Shown piece by piece: positions 14,182 through 24,270 of a stretch of DNA of 64,000 bases (positions are counted from its first letter, which is position 1; every line of letters begins with the position of its first letter). A program made the translations under genes and the position numbers. The notes beneath the pieces were generated by a model, which saw only the letters and a program-made list of their open reading frames with translations, was not told the origin of the DNA and searched no databases. Source of the DNA: Anadara kagoshimensis. Taxonomy: Eukaryota > Mollusca > Bivalvia > Arcoida > Arcidae. The stretch covers positions 28,465,083 to 28,529,082 of the forward strand of contig CM037874.1 of assembly GCA_021292105.1 (NCBI GenBank), in the 5' to 3' direction.

Positions 14182-17100
14182 TACATACACACACACACAT
14201 GCCGAGGCAAACACAATTTGTATGATTGTGTGAGTGTAGCTGTAAAATTTAACACGTGCTCATTAGTCTCTCTCTCTCTCTCACACATACATACACACAC
14301 ACACATGACGAGGCAAACACAATTTGTATGATTGTGTGAGTGTGGCTGTAAGATTTAACATGTGCTCATTAGTCTCTCTCTTTTTGGTTGGTATTCTTTG
14401 CTAGAAGTTTTGTTTTGCATTATTCGGTTAAAACATGGAATTCATCTAACGTAGAAACAGTTTGCAACCTTCAAACAACAAACTGACTTTTATAACAAAA
14501 ACATATTGAAGGCTCTATATACCTGGTGCACTTGATGTTGTTTCTGCTTGTGTTGAACTTACTTCAACGACTGAAAAACAATTAATAAAACAATTTTAAG
14601 TGCCATATGGAGTTTCAGAGTTTGAATATAATGTGTAAAATACTTTTTACTTGCTAACTGCAGTTTCAAAGTTAATCATATAAAATGGATAAGATGGCGA
14701 TTTTATACTGAAATTTTAAACGGTATGGACGATACTCACACACGCAATCACAAAATACACATGCCGAGGCACAATCAATTGCTATGATTGTGTGAGTGTG
14801 ACTGTAAGATTTAACATGTGTCCATTAGTCTCTCTCTTTTGGTTGGTATTCCTTGGTAGAAGTGTTGTTTTGCATTATTCTGTTAAGACATGGAATTCAT
14901 CTAACGGAAAAAGTTTACAACCTTCAAAAAACAAACTGACTTTTATAACAAAAACATATTGAAGGTTCTATATACCTGGTGCACTTGATGTTGTTTCTGC
15001 TTGTGTTGAACTTACTTCAACGACTGAAAAACAATTAATAAAACAATTTTAATGAGGCATATGGAGTTTCAGAGTTTGAATTAATGTGTAAAATACTTTT
15101 TACTTGCTAACTGCAGTTTCAGAGTTAACCATCGAAAACTGGATAAGATGGCGATTTTATATTGAAATTGAAACGGGACTGACAATACTCACACGCAAAC
15201 ACAAAATACACGTCTCGAGGCACACACAATTTGTATGATTGTGTGAGTGTGGCTGTAAAATTTAACAAGTGCTCATTAGTCTCTCTCTTTTTGGTTGGTA
15301 TTCTTTGCTAGAAGTTATGTTTTGCATTATTCGGTTAAGACATGGAATTCATCTAATGGAAAAACAGTTTGCAACCTTCAAACAACAAACTGACTTTTAT
15401 AACAAAAACATATTGAAGGCTCTATATACCTGGTGCACTTGATGTTGTTTCTGCTTGTGTTGAACTTTCTTCCACGACTGGAACACAATTAATGAAACAT
15501 TTTAATGTGACATATGGAGATTCATAGTTTGAATATAATATGTAATATACTTTGTATTTACTAACTTCATGTTTCAAAGTTAATCAGTATAAAATGTATT
15601 CATGGAATTCATCTAACGGAAAAAGTTTACAACCTTCAAAAATCAAACTGACTTTTATAACAAAAACATATTGAAGGCTCTATAAACCTGGTGCACTTGA
15701 TGTTGTTTCTGCTTGTGTTGAACTTTCTTCCACGACTGGAAAACAATTCATGAAACAATGTTAATGTGGCATATGGAGATTCATAGTTTGCATATAATAT
15801 GTAACATACTTTGTATTTACTTACTTCATGTTTCAAAGTTAATCATAAAAATGGATAAGATGGCGATTTTATACTGAAATTTGAAACGGGACTGACAATA
15901 CTCACACACGCAAACACAAAATACACGTGCCGAGGCACACACAATTTGTATGATTGTGTGAGTGTGGCTGTAATATTTAACATGTGCTCATTAGTCTCTC
16001 TCTTTTCGGTTGGTATTCTTTGCTAGAAGTTTTGTTTTGCATTATTCGGTTAAGACATGGAATTCATCTAACGGAAAAAGTTTACAACCTTCAAACAACA
16101 AACTGACTTTTATAACAAAAACATATTGAAGGCTCTATATACCTGGTGCACTTGATGTTGTTTCTGCTTGTATTGAACTTTCTTCCAAGACTGAAATACA
16201 ATTAATGAAACAATTTTAATGTGCCATATGGAGTTTCAGAGTTTGAATATAATATGTTAAATACTTTTTACTTACTAACTCCACGTTTCATAGTTAATCA
16301 ACAAAACTGGCGATTTTATACTGAAATTTGAAACGGGATGAACAATAATCATACACACAAACACAAAATACACATACCAAGGCACATACAATTTGTATGA
16401 TTGTATGAGTGTGGCTGTAAAATTTACCGTACAAATAAGGTATTCAAAATTACTTTTGTACAATGAAATTTCATGTTTTTACCCATGTGGGATTTCCTTG
16501 TCTCAACCTAGGGTTGGGTTGAAACAGGCTTCAAGCTACGCCTGAATAAATAACTGTTTTCTGTGACCCTCGAATATTTAAAGGATTTTAAAGGAATAAG
16601 GTGAGAGAAAATGAATCAATTGCTACTGGTTTTCTAGGATAGAGAAATCTCAACCCTCGGTCTTATATATTTTGTCCAGGACTCGGCAAGCTTCGTCCTG
16701 AACCAAATATATAAACCTTGGGTTGAGATTTCCCTATCTGATTTGAATAGTAGCGATAGATTCTATTAATATACATATACAATATTCATAATGCGGAATT
16801 GAGAATTTTCAAATTAGCAATTACATTTTGAATGCTTAATCTAAATATGGCACAAAATAAATATGTTAAGTTTGGGAATGGATACATAAAAGTGTTATTC
16901 CCCTTCCTTCACCAACCCACCCACCCACCCACACATATATATATATATATATATACAAATGCTCATACCGTGTAATTGTTAGGGTGCGTATGTATATATG
17001 CTATCGTTTGAGAAATCAGACTTTTTGGTTAATTGTAACCTAGAATGAATTATTTCTCCTTTACATACCTCCTGCTAACGTTGTTAGCGCCTGTGTAGAA

Positions 17101-17195
17101 TTTGTTTCCATTTCTAAAACAAAATAATATATACTTTATATAGTTTTTACCCTACAATTTACTAGGAATGGGGAATGCGATAAGTAGTAGTGTTA

Positions 17196-17288
<93 letters not shown>

Positions 17289-17409
17289 TTACACTGCGCC
17301 GTTCACGTTAACTCATTATTCATTGTCGCACATAAATCTTCGATAATAAGATGAAGTTTAGCAGTTATACAAATTATACACTGAATGATAAATGTGTGTG
17401 TGTGTGGTG

Positions 17410-17465
<56 letters not shown>

Positions 17466-19712
17466 CAAACAAAACTATATTTTCCATTTTGGGTTTTTAA
17501 GGGATGCTAGAAAAATGGGTTTGTTTAAATTTTTCATTGAAGGAACAAAAATTATGACAACTAATTTAAGGAACAAAAATCCAATATAATTTATTTAATC
17601 ATCTAATTAAATAATAAGATCGCTACATGTCAAACATCTGTTGAATGCTATGTTTACCTGATGCACATGAAGGTGTTGATGCTTGTGTTCAACATACTAT
17701 TGTACATGTAAAACAACGTATAAATGTATTTTAATTGCTCACATTTTATATATTAATGTCAACTGTTTTTCATCATTGGTTCCAAATGCACGTTCTTTTT
17801 TTATTTCTTTTTGACAAAGGTAGTGCACTTCAAAAATGCAAGAATAAAGTCATATTTTCCAACAAAATCACAAAAATTGTCAAAACTTGATACAAAATTT
17901 ACAGACCTAATAGGAAAAATAGTTTCCTTTCAACCAATGGTGAATTTAATTCTGTTCATAGAACAGTTTTTGAAGTTTTGAGCAAAACAACAAATATAAT
18001 TAATTCAAAATTATCCCTTCTGCACTTTCTTTCTTGCGGCATTTTAAATATGATGTCATAATTAAAATCATCATGATAATTACATCTGGAAAACACCCGA
18101 ACAACAATGACCTACCTGACCCTTAATACCCTTAAGTAACTTTTAATAATGCTCAATTTGTCTATAAACTTGATAAAATTCCAAAACATTTATAAACATT
18201 TCTCTATGTACAGGAAAACTTAAAACATCCTTTGGTTACGTGAGTGCGTTTTAAATGGATTTTAATGGAAACACAATTGAAAAAACATGTGCACTCAATT
18301 TATGAAAATGCAGTACTATCCTTGACTGTGTGAGGCGTTGCAAATTATGTTGTTTCGCTTATTGTTTCCCTCATACTTTTTACCACTGCGGTCGCTCATT
18401 TGGTAGTGCTCACTCAGTAAGTGGTGGATCGTGGGTTCGAACCCAAACAGATTCTGACTTAGGATTTGAAAGTGGTTACTAACTGTTCTTTCGCTAAACA
18501 CTCGCATTGCGAAATGAAAGTCACGTTTCTTTCAAATGGGAAATTAACATAAAAACGTATAACGAAATGCGTGACACTATAAAGAATCCTGCTGTATAAC
18601 GCCATCAGTGTAACGCATAGCCAGAATATCTGCACCTTTGCCTTTAGCTGGCGACGTATCGATATAATTGAAACATTCTTGACTGGGACATTAGACACAA
18701 TAACTCAACTCACCCAATTCATTATTTGTTGTTTCATTTATAAGACGTCATAATATTTAATAAAGAAAAAACCATAATACGATGTGAATTATCTCAATTG
18801 GAACATTGATATCAAGACGTGCCGCGTTTTGTTCTTTTAAAGGTAAGTATTACATATGGCTGTGACTTTTACATACCTGCAAGGGTAGTTGCTGATTGTG
18901 ATGGCGATATTGCAAGATCTGTAATGTATGTAGAAGATAAAGTATTAACAAATTGCCTAGTGACACAAAATTGCAGATACAGCCAACCTGTCCTAAAGGC
19001 CACCCCTATATAAGGGCTACCTGCTTATAAAGGCAAAGACATTTGTATCCCAATTGTTCTTTATTCATAATATTTGAACCTTATATAAAGGCCAATTGCC
19101 ACTGAAGGACACATTTACTGGTTCTCTTGGGTGATCTATGTAGACAAGTTTGACTGTGCTTATTTACCGAAATGCTAAATATTACGGTTTAATTAGCAAT
19201 GACCAATAAGTTTGTAACTATGAATCAATTATACAAAATAAATACATTACATAGTGATGAAGAACGTTATCCCAGCCCTACAAACTTAGCAGAAAATATC
19301 AGCAATTTTCATTTGTACTATTTGTATGTAATATTTATATAAAACTGTCTATTTTTAACATTTGCAATAACAAGCTGTTATTCTGTGATCAATTAAATGT
19401 CATTTTGTATATTATAGACAAGTTTTTCCAGTTTTATGTTACAATGCAAATATGGATGATTTAAGTTCTATTACAGTCTACCATATGATATTTTGAATAT
19501 GAAAGTAATAGCACAAATATCATATAACATATATAGAAAGAGAGTTATGCAGAATGTTTGTCAAACGATGCTATACAAATTACTTGCAATTTTAGTTTGA
19601 TAAAGTGAAACATATTTACGACGACAATTTAAAACTGATGATCAAATTATAAACTACATATTCTACATACCTAAAGCTAGAAAGATGCACAAAACTATTT
19701 GGTTGACCATTT
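92..19712 (-). CDS. Mucin/EGF-domain receptor-like gene (3' part outside window)
   Basis: This is a gene model read by eye from splice sites and phase. Exons in transcript order are 19671-19712, 18877-18918, 17069-17113, ten 48-nt cassettes (16143-16190 down to 11777-11824), 10685-10792 (EGF), 9438-9485, 7879-7986 (EGF), 7187-7237, 5046-5090, 4246-4385, 3385-3470, 1156-1426, 540-750, 417-468 and 92-200. Phases agree at every junction: 1-1 for all exons to 5046, then 1-0, 0-2, 2-0, 0-1, 1-2, 2-0. The product would start with a signal peptide, then a Thr/Ser-rich O-glycosylatable stalk interrupted by two EGF modules, then a helical and a beta-rich region. The last exons recall the region before the GPS site of polycystin-1-like or adhesion receptors, which is a weak judgement from memory. 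No membrane segment is visible, so it would lie left of the window. Introns hold most of the repeats listed separately. Confidence 0.7.
417..468 (-). CDS. Possible small exon before GPS-like region
   Basis: A 52-nt candidate, phase 1 to 2, with acceptor CCTCTAG and a weak donor GTACTC. It reads E-SFDFHGLMLTYGGFGQ. Its main support is phase: it is the only candidate I found that bridges the phase-1 end of 540-750 and the phase-2 start required at 200. Confidence 0.35.
540..750 (-). CDS. Beta-rich extracellular region exon 2
   Basis: This is a 211-nt exon, phase 0 to 1, with acceptor TTTGTTTGCAG and donor GTAGTCTT. It encodes about 70 residues starting SPTCFVYGLYGNMMPD and ending FSALVQCTG. 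It has two cysteines and no sequon. It could be part of a GAIN-like fold in a polycystin-1-like or adhesion-type receptor. Confidence 0.6.
1156..1426 (-). CDS. Beta-rich extracellular region exon
   Basis: This is a 271-nt exon, phase 2 to 0, with acceptor GATTTTAAG and donor GTAAGATT. It encodes about 90 residues with an acidic stretch (DEVHLDDPDDP), then SVLGDTSRW and a strand-like close SLVLEIDLE. The pattern of a Leu-rich strand followed in the next exon by FVYGLYG recalls the segment between the REJ region and the GPS site in polycystin-1-like proteins. That comparison is from memory and is uncertain. Confidence 0.65.
3385..3470 (-). CDS. Helical extracellular region exon B
   Basis: This is an 86-nt exon, phase 0 to 2, with acceptor TTTATTTTAG and donor GTAACTAA. 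It reads IESVVTKLENTLENLMNAV and continues with one NST sequon. Its two leftover bases join in phase with the exon starting at 1426, so no exon need lie between them. Confidence 0.55.
4246..4385 (-). CDS. Helical extracellular region exon A
   Basis: This is a 140-nt exon, phase 1 to 0, with acceptor ATAATGCAG and donor GTAAGAC. It encodes about 46 residues starting SIQELESALQQNF, amphipathic and probably helical, with sequons NVS, NKT and NTS. It reads in phase into the exon at 3385-3470. Together they resemble the helical part of a GAIN-like or SEA-like juxtamembrane domain, but I cannot assign the family. Confidence 0.65.
4450..4750 (+). repeat. Palindromic dispersed repeat (family C), copy 1
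   Basis: It contains CGCAAAATTTTATCAACAAA, CTACTTGTAGTGCCAGATAA and a core with partial two-fold symmetry (AATCCTCGGCAAGCCTCGTTCTGG and GGGTTGAGATTTTCC). The same blocks occur inverted at 31600-31890 and in part at 16610-16775. It looks like a non-autonomous element; no termini or target duplication were resolved. Confidence 0.6.
5046..5090 (-). CDS. Thr-rich linker exon
   Basis: This is a 45-nt phase 1-1 exon reading D-LTSTPGQEATTTVP, with acceptor GCTTACAG and donor GTTTGTAA. It is the last exon of the mucin-like series before the folded C-terminal region. Confidence 0.6.
5921..6744. repeat. Tandem repeat, ~338-bp unit, 2.4 copies
   Basis: Units start near 5921, 6260 and 6598, each beginning with the shared GGTATACTCCCTCATGCAAA. 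The third copy is cut off after GAGGAATTGTATTCTGA. Copies differ by only a few substitutions, so the amplification is recent. The array lies in the intron between exons 5046-5090 and 7187-7237. Confidence 0.85.
7187..7237 (-). CDS. Thr-rich linker exon
   Basis: This is a 51-nt phase 1-1 exon reading A-TLESSTETTITTTVVP, with acceptor TTTTACAG and donor GTATGTAAA. It is almost entirely Thr, Ser and Val, so probably an O-glycosylated linker after the second EGF module. Confidence 0.65.
7818..7855. repeat. (TG)n microsatellite
   Basis: About 19 TG units, 24 bp from the donor of the second EGF exon. A polymorphic tract this close to the splice site could affect exon definition. Confidence 0.95.
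7879..7986 (-). CDS. EGF-like domain exon 2
   Basis: This is a 108-nt phase 1-1 exon encoding a second complete EGF-like module: PCLPDPCQNGGSC, then YYCLCNNGYTGVNCEV. Six cysteines are in canonical spacing. It is close in sequence to the EGF exon at 10685-10792, and the flanking intron and (TG)n tract are duplicated with it. The acceptor is AATACAG and the donor GTATGTAA. Confidence 0.88.
8592..9000 (+). repeat. Family A dispersed repeat
   Basis: It shares the order ACATACTAATCCATGTCCGA, AAGCAAAGTAAAA, GACAAG..AGGTTA, CTTCCACCAGG, GCTAGCTACACC, GTGTGTAATCAAAATT, ATATACCCAGG and GAGACATCAAACG with other copies in the window. There is no coding potential. This is one of the most complete copies. 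Confidence 0.75.
9438..9485 (-). CDS. Thr-rich linker exon between EGF modules
   Basis: This is a 48-nt phase 1-1 exon reading D-TLASSTEAATTTTAS, with acceptor TTTCAAG and donor GTATGTAT. It has the same length as the upstream cassettes and a related SST-E/Q-A core. It separates the two EGF exons. Confidence 0.65.
9648..9708. repeat. (TA)n microsatellite
   Basis: About 30 uninterrupted AT/TA dinucleotides inside an intron. Confidence 0.95.
9850..9893. repeat. (TG)n microsatellite
   Basis: About 22 TG units in an intron, 140 bp beyond the (TA)n tract. Confidence 0.95.
10471..10527. repeat. (CT)n microsatellite
   Basis: About 28 CT units. It is pyrimidine-rich on the plus strand and purine-rich in the transcript. 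Confidence 0.95.
10626..10673. repeat. (TG)n microsatellite beside EGF exon 1
   Basis: About 24 TG units, 12 bp from the donor of the EGF exon at 10685. It was duplicated together with the exon (compare 7818-7855). Confidence 0.95.
10685..10792 (-). CDS. EGF-like domain exon 1
   Basis: This is a 108-nt phase 1-1 exon encoding one complete EGF-like module. Six cysteines are visible in the order C-x4-C-x5-C-x8-C-x-C-x8-C, with the hallmark PCQNGGTC and a closing YTGQNCEV. The spacing fits a canonical short EGF repeat. The glycine usually found in the fifth loop (GYTG) is Arg here (RYTG). The donor is GTATGTAAAA and the acceptor TGTACAG. A (TG)n tract lies only 12 bp beyond the donor. Confidence 0.88.
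11740..16430 (-). repeat. Tandem exon-plus-intron array with three-unit higher order
   Basis: The array repeats a cassette exon with its whole intron. Successive exon ends are spaced 401, 796, 451, 400, 698, 453, 454, 258 and 455 bp apart. The pattern ~400/700-800/~452 occurs twice in succession, so a block of three units (~1.6 kb) was itself duplicated. Introns share the motifs CATGCCGAGGCACACACAAT, GATTGTGTGAGTGTGGCTGT and a CTCTCT tract. In the longest intervals an ~100-bp intronic subunit with CT and CA tracts is repeated up to four times (12420-12830, 14065-14380). Confidence 0.85.
11777..16190 (-). CDS. Ten tandem 48-nt mucin-like cassette exons
   Basis: Ten exons lie at 16143-16190, 15688-15735, 15430-15477, 14976-15023, 14523-14570, 13825-13872, 13425-13472, 12974-13021, 12178-12225 and 11777-11824. 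Nearly all have a TTTTTCAG-type or CAG acceptor and a GTATATAG donor. The copy at 15688 has GTTTATAG instead. Each is exactly 48 nt and phase 1-1, encoding a variant of VVEVSSTQAETTSSAP. Variants include EE for EV, I for T and S for P. If all are spliced in, they add 160 residues rich in Thr, Ser and Glu, a typical O-glycosylated stalk. Because every cassette is frame-neutral, skipping or copy-number change keeps the downstream EGF modules in frame. Confidence 0.75.
16610..16775. repeat. Palindromic dispersed repeat (family C), copy 2
   Basis: Two arms face each other: GATAGAGAAATCTCAACCCT on the left and GGGTTGAGATTTCCCTATC on the right. Between them lie TATATATTTTGTCCAGGAC and its imperfect complement GTCCTGAACCAAATATATA. 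The whole segment could fold into one long hairpin. Confidence 0.7.
17069..17113 (-). CDS. Ser/Thr-rich linker exon
   Basis: This is a 45-nt phase 1-1 exon with acceptor TTTTAG and donor GTATGT. It reads E-METNSTQALTTLAG and contains one N-glycosylation sequon (NST). It is related to the cassette exons by the STQA core, suggesting it is an older, diverged copy. Confidence 0.6.
17199..17289. repeat. Compound (CT)n(CA)n(GA)n microsatellite
   Basis: CT units to about 17242, CA units about 17248-17273, then a short GA run to 17289. A second (GA)n tract of 50 bp lies at 17412-17461. Confidence 0.9.
17658..17696 (-). pseudogene. Decayed mucin cassette exon
   Basis: A 39-nt segment with an AG acceptor and GTAAAC donor aligns with the 3' three-quarters of the 48-nt cassette exons (compare ACACAAGCATCAACACCTTC with the cassette ACACAAGCAGAAACAACATC). 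In the frame used by the rest of the gene it reads through a TGA where the functional copies have TCA. It is therefore either skipped or dead. Confidence 0.5.
18388..18700 (+). mobile_element. tRNA-derived SINE-like unit
   Basis: The head GCGGTCGCTCATTTGGTAGT carries an A-box-like stretch, and GGTTCGAACCC at 18434-18444 is a good B box. The body continues with GTGGTTACTAACTGTTC and TCGCTAAACACTCGC, and a tail with TAGCTGGCGACGTATCGATA and CTTGACTGGGACAT. The body and tail match the unit at 59989-60246. It lies in an intron of the EGF/mucin gene. Confidence 0.65.
18877..18918 (-). CDS. Ser/Thr-rich linker exon
   Basis: This is a 42-nt phase 1-1 exon between a TTACAG acceptor and a GTATGTAA donor. 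It encodes D-LAISPSQSATTLA. The composition resembles the other linkers of this gene. It would follow the signal peptide directly, so the mature protein would start in a mucin-like segment. Confidence 0.6.
18969..19125. repeat. Low-complexity AAGGCCA-type repeat
   Basis: Degenerate iterations of TATAAAGGC/CACC are visible (AAAGGCCACCCCTATATAAG, GCTACCTGCTTATAAAGGC, CCTTATATAAAGGCCAATTG). It is not assigned to any family. Confidence 0.4.
19671..19712 (-). CDS. First coding exon: signal peptide
   Basis: The acceptor TTTTTCAG lies just above the ATG at 19710. The exon reads MVNQIVLCIFLAL and ends in phase 1 at a GTATGT donor. A short polar start followed by a hydrophobic run ending in Ala/Leu fits a signal peptide for secretion or membrane insertion. 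The AA dinucleotide between acceptor and ATG implies an upstream noncoding exon, which I could not identify. Confidence 0.65.
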
Positions 19713-20167
19713 CTGAAAAATAAATCAAAAGCTAAAATTATTACAGAAAAAAATTTGGTTTCCAGCCACTTGCGATATTGTATATATAAGTTAAAGACCA
19801 CATCACAAATGTATCCTAGTATTTTTAATATTATGGCGATATTAAATTATTCAATTAATATTTAATTAATTTAATATTATAATAATTTGAAAAATCCCCC
19901 TACGAAGTAACTTTTCATTAGGGAATAGGAATAAAAAAAATAAAAACAAATTATAAATGAATAAATTGAGGCAGTTGGGTACCATATAGGCGCATAATGA
20001 CTAAGGATTTTTAAAACGTTGTTGGCGGAAAAAATATACTGGAGCAAATAGATTGTGGCGGAAAATGACGCAAACGGATTTCACCCTATCATTTAGATTC
20101 TTTATCGTGCTTTGAGAATAGTGCCACAATATCTAACAATGTGTTTATTTTTACCTAATGAAAAACA

Positions 20168-20500
20168 AACATACTTATCCTTGTTCGAATCAAAATCCAG
20201 AAGCAAAGTAAAAACTTTTAAACTGACAAATTAGGTTAGTCACATGAACTTCCACCAGGGAGGCGAGGCCGGGTGCTGCGGAAGGATAAGCTCATCCTGT
20301 TTAGCTAGCTACACCCACCACGTGTGTAATAAAAATTGTGTAAAAGAAACACGAAAATATGGAACGTGAGATATATCAAGTGGTAGTCCTGGACACAGAG
20401 ACATCAAACTTATCAACACTGCTGTGATGATGGCCATAAAGTTTTTTGAGGGCCTTAATAGGCCTAGGTTTGCTACATCCATGGGTCAAGGGAATGGTAA
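20168..20500 (+). repeat. Family A dispersed repeat
   Basis: It contains AACATACTTATCC, TTCCACCAGGGAGGCGAGGC, GCTAGCTACACCCACCACGT, GACACAGAGACATCAAACTT and GAGGGCCTTAATAGGCCTAG. It is one of the better preserved copies. Confidence 0.75.
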
Positions 20501-23375
20501 GAAAGTGAATGGGGGTATAAGATTTAAAAGGTTGCAACATTGTAATGCATTTCTTGGAATTTCTTATTTCAGGGAAAATATATATTTATCGACAAATAGA
20601 GAGATGGAATCAATTTTGGTTTTTGCTTCTTTTTAATTGCGTTGCAATATCATATTATGTTGCTAAGAAACAAAAAAATGAACAAGTTTTAAGCCAATAT
20701 CTGTTTTCAAAATAATTTCCAATTTTAGAATAATTATTGAAACCAGATAAAAAGACTTTCAAGATTTCTAGGAAACATGTTTTTCCGATATTTAAACTTA
20801 GTGTAGTGAAACTATTTATGGCAGTTAAGAAACATCCCTTATAATTCTGTAGAATCATCTGACTTTTATTCTCTTTTATTCTTATTTATCACATTTGGAC
20901 ATTAATATCAGAACATAAAGAACCCATTAACGGATCATATTTCACTCTAATGAATAAATTACTATAATATATTAATCAGTACAAATATCCTACCGATATA
21001 CATTACAGAGTAAACATCTATATTGCTCTGTTATTTCAAATGTTTTTCTTTGCTTTTTGATTGTGAATCGCACATGGTTCAGTGTGTTTGTTTTTTATTA
21101 ATTATTCTAATAATCTGTGGTGATTCATAACCAATAGAGCCAAGTTGTTGATCTAAGCCAAGGCGGGGGGGGGGTAGTTAAGTAATTGCTAGAGAAAAGA
21201 ATTATATCGAGGGATTCCTATTTTGCATTTCAATAGTACCATGTGAAATGTTTTAAAATTTCGTTTCGCATATGGTTAAATTGATGATCTTATGAACAAC
21301 CTTGCCGGGATTATTTGGTGTTAATATAATTACACTTTATCAAATTATACAAAACATTTAAATGTTATATTCTGTGTTTCATTTTAATGCAAGTTTATAA
21401 GTCTACATAATGATTTTGTTTGCCATATTCAAATTAATATACATTTATAGATAAACAACAATGACCTGTCGGCTTGACCTATAAATAGGAATATTCATAT
21501 AGGAGGGTCCGCCAAAAACACGGAAACTGTTAAGATCCAAGTTAAGACATACACAGTGCACAGGTGAGGTCATATATACAAAATAAACACCTGTGCTCCC
21601 TATACATGGACGTACTTGGTCCGTGGTAAATATTTAAATGAAAGGTCAAACGGAGAGGTCAAATTTGTTTGTCTATACATGTGTAGCAAATATAATTTAC
21701 ATTTACACTGATGCTAATAAAAGATTGAATATTCTAGAACTCTTTTGTTAATGAAGCTACAAGTAGATAATTAAACCAAGCAAACTTACATATTTCACCT
21801 GTTGCTTTAACTGATAGGCGATACATGTTTCTTAATAGAAAGAATAAAAACTTCATATAGATTTGCAATAAGCTTAAGGTTATGTTCTTGGAATATTGTT
21901 TTTGATTTTCCCATAAGGATATGTTATTGGAATATTTTTGTTCCAAAATGGAGCATATTTTTTTTACTCCAATAAGGTTATGCGCATGGTATCGATTGCC
22001 AAAATCGGACATATTATGTTTTATTCCATAAGAAATTATTTTGGATTTTTTAAATATATATTTTTTTTCAAACATATTTTCATTCGAAATTCATTATAAT
22101 TTGAATGATTATTTTTCCCATTGGAATTTAATTTTAAAAAATTATAATATCTTATTACCAAACAAAACATTAAAATGATCGTGTATTTTTATTTAAGAAA
22201 GGAACTTTAATGTTAGATAATAATTATTTTCTCAATCAGAATTTTTCAGGTTAGGCCCAACTAAAAATATTTATAGTTGTCCAATTGCTTGTTTTTATTA
22301 TCTGAATTTTAATTAAATAAATCAGATGCATTGATAATCATTGAAAATCATTCTGAATAAAACTTCAGTTTTCATTTTATCATTAGCAAATGTGTAAAGG
22401 TATGAATTTCCCTGTTCACAATACTCAAGCCCACCTATTGTTTCCATTTTCCTTTGATGGCAATTATCCAACATAAGGTTTACCTTTTCCCATATCAAAA
22501 TATCAAATGTCGGATAAATGTGAAGACACCAAATATACATCGTACTTGTGTATATTAAAAGGCAATTTATTTTAATGTACCTTTGACATTTATTTATTCT
22601 AAATAAAACTGACAATGTATGCTATGAAGCCCCCTTAAGTATGATTTTACTGTCTAGTTAAGGGAATATATTCTAGCAATTTAACAAAAATCCACTGATT
22701 GTTTTTCGTAACAACAAAAAAAACTTAATTAATATTCTTCAGTGATTTTCATCTTTACCTTATGAAATCTTTTTATTCATTATTCTGCTCTCTCATTTAA
22801 AATTTGAACAGATAAACATATCAAGATAACAATAGGGTACTGGAGTGTGTCAGACAAAATTCCTGCATGAATTGATCAAAGCATTAATCTTAACAGTGAA
22901 AAGCAGTGTATAATAAATATTTAAATTTTAGATTAGTTTAATGTGGTGTAACAGACGCAAACAATCAGAACGTAGCGGTCGCAATTACTAAATTGAAGCA
23001 ATCAGGAATTCGAACTGACATAGGATGAAAATTATCAGAGGAATTCAAGAAATGAGTTATTTTTCTCGAGAATGAACAGCAGTCAATTACAGTCAAAATT
23101 GAAAAAAAATATTTGTGCTCTCTCATCATGTATGTCAATTATTTTTCGAAATTCAATATCATAGCCTAAAGATATTTTTTATTTCCATATCCATTATTCA
23201 TATGTAGCATTAATGCACGCATCAATGTTAACGAAACTGACTATGAAATAGATCACTTTTCAACAACTCTATTTGAACAACACAACTCGAGCTCATCATA
23301 ATTAGAATGATTAATGTATAGACGTTTTAATTTATTTCGACAAATTTTCGTTATGTTAATGGACATCTAATCAAA

Positions 23376-23600
23376 TGCAAACATACTAATGCATATTCGA
23401 ATCACAATCAAGAGGCAAAGTAAAAACTTTGAAAGTGACATGTGAGGTTAAACACGTAAACTTCAGCCAGGAAAGTGAGACCGGGTGCCCCGGAAGGGTA
23501 GCACTTCCTGTTGAGATAGCAACGACCGCAACGTGTTTAATCAAAATTGAGTGATGGAAACATGGAACTATGGAACGTTAAATATCCAGGACAATATACT
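23376..23600 (+). repeat. Family A dispersed repeat (5' part)
   Basis: It contains AACATACTAATGCATATTCG, CACAATCAAGAGGCAAAGTA, GGTGCCCCGGAAGGGTAG and CAACGTGTTTAATCAAAATT. It stops after the TCAAATAT-like block. Confidence 0.7.
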
Positions 23601-23947
23601 TATGATACAACTATTGGTTTTGTGTAATTAACTAGGTGGAATTCAATGCATGTGTTAGATAATCACATTTGCATTTCTACTTTTAAAAACATCTAAAATT
23701 TGTGGCACTAATTTAAGGCAATTCAAATTAATCTTAAGCGTTCTTGTAATTTGTGGGAATTTTAAACTTTCTTAACTTGATCCTTTTTAATGAGACTTTT
23801 AATAGGTTTATATCCGACCCTATCGGAATTAAACAAAAAGAAACCCATCTTTGCGTTACCATCATTAAATACTAAGGTACATATTTCTGGAAAATTACCT
23901 GGCGATATTTCGGTATGAGTTATGTTCTTTTTAATTGGAAATTATAT

Positions 23948-24270
23948 CGCAAATAAATTTGCCTGTCCACGTCCAAATCCCAATCCTAAAAGCAAAAATG
24001 AAACTTTAAAAAAATGTCCAATTGACTTAAACATATGAACATCCATTGGAGAAGCGAGGTTGCAAGATCTAAGATGGTAAGCACCTCCTGTTTTGCTGAT
24101 AAAATCGCATATTTCAAAATTGAGATCAAAAGTAACGTGGGACTATGGGGTGAAAAATATATCCAGGATAATTTTTGATATACAGACACCATACACCTCA
24201 CCAATATCGTTATAAAAACGTTTGAAGACTTTGATAAGCCTATGCTTGCAATATCCTGGGTAAAAAATGT
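23948..24270 (+). repeat. Family A dispersed repeat, diverged
   Basis: Diverged but co-linear: GTCCACGTCCAAATCCCAAT, GAACATCCATTGGAGAAGCG, GTAAGCACCTCCTGTTTTGC, AATATATCCAGGATAATTTT and GACTTTGATAAGCCTATGC. Confidence 0.55.

Noticed and set aside
18388-18445. Functional tRNA gene
   Set aside because: The acceptor stem does not pair convincingly and the sequence continues into a SINE-like body shared with 59989-60246. The heads at 59989 and 63703 were rejected as tRNA genes for the same reason.
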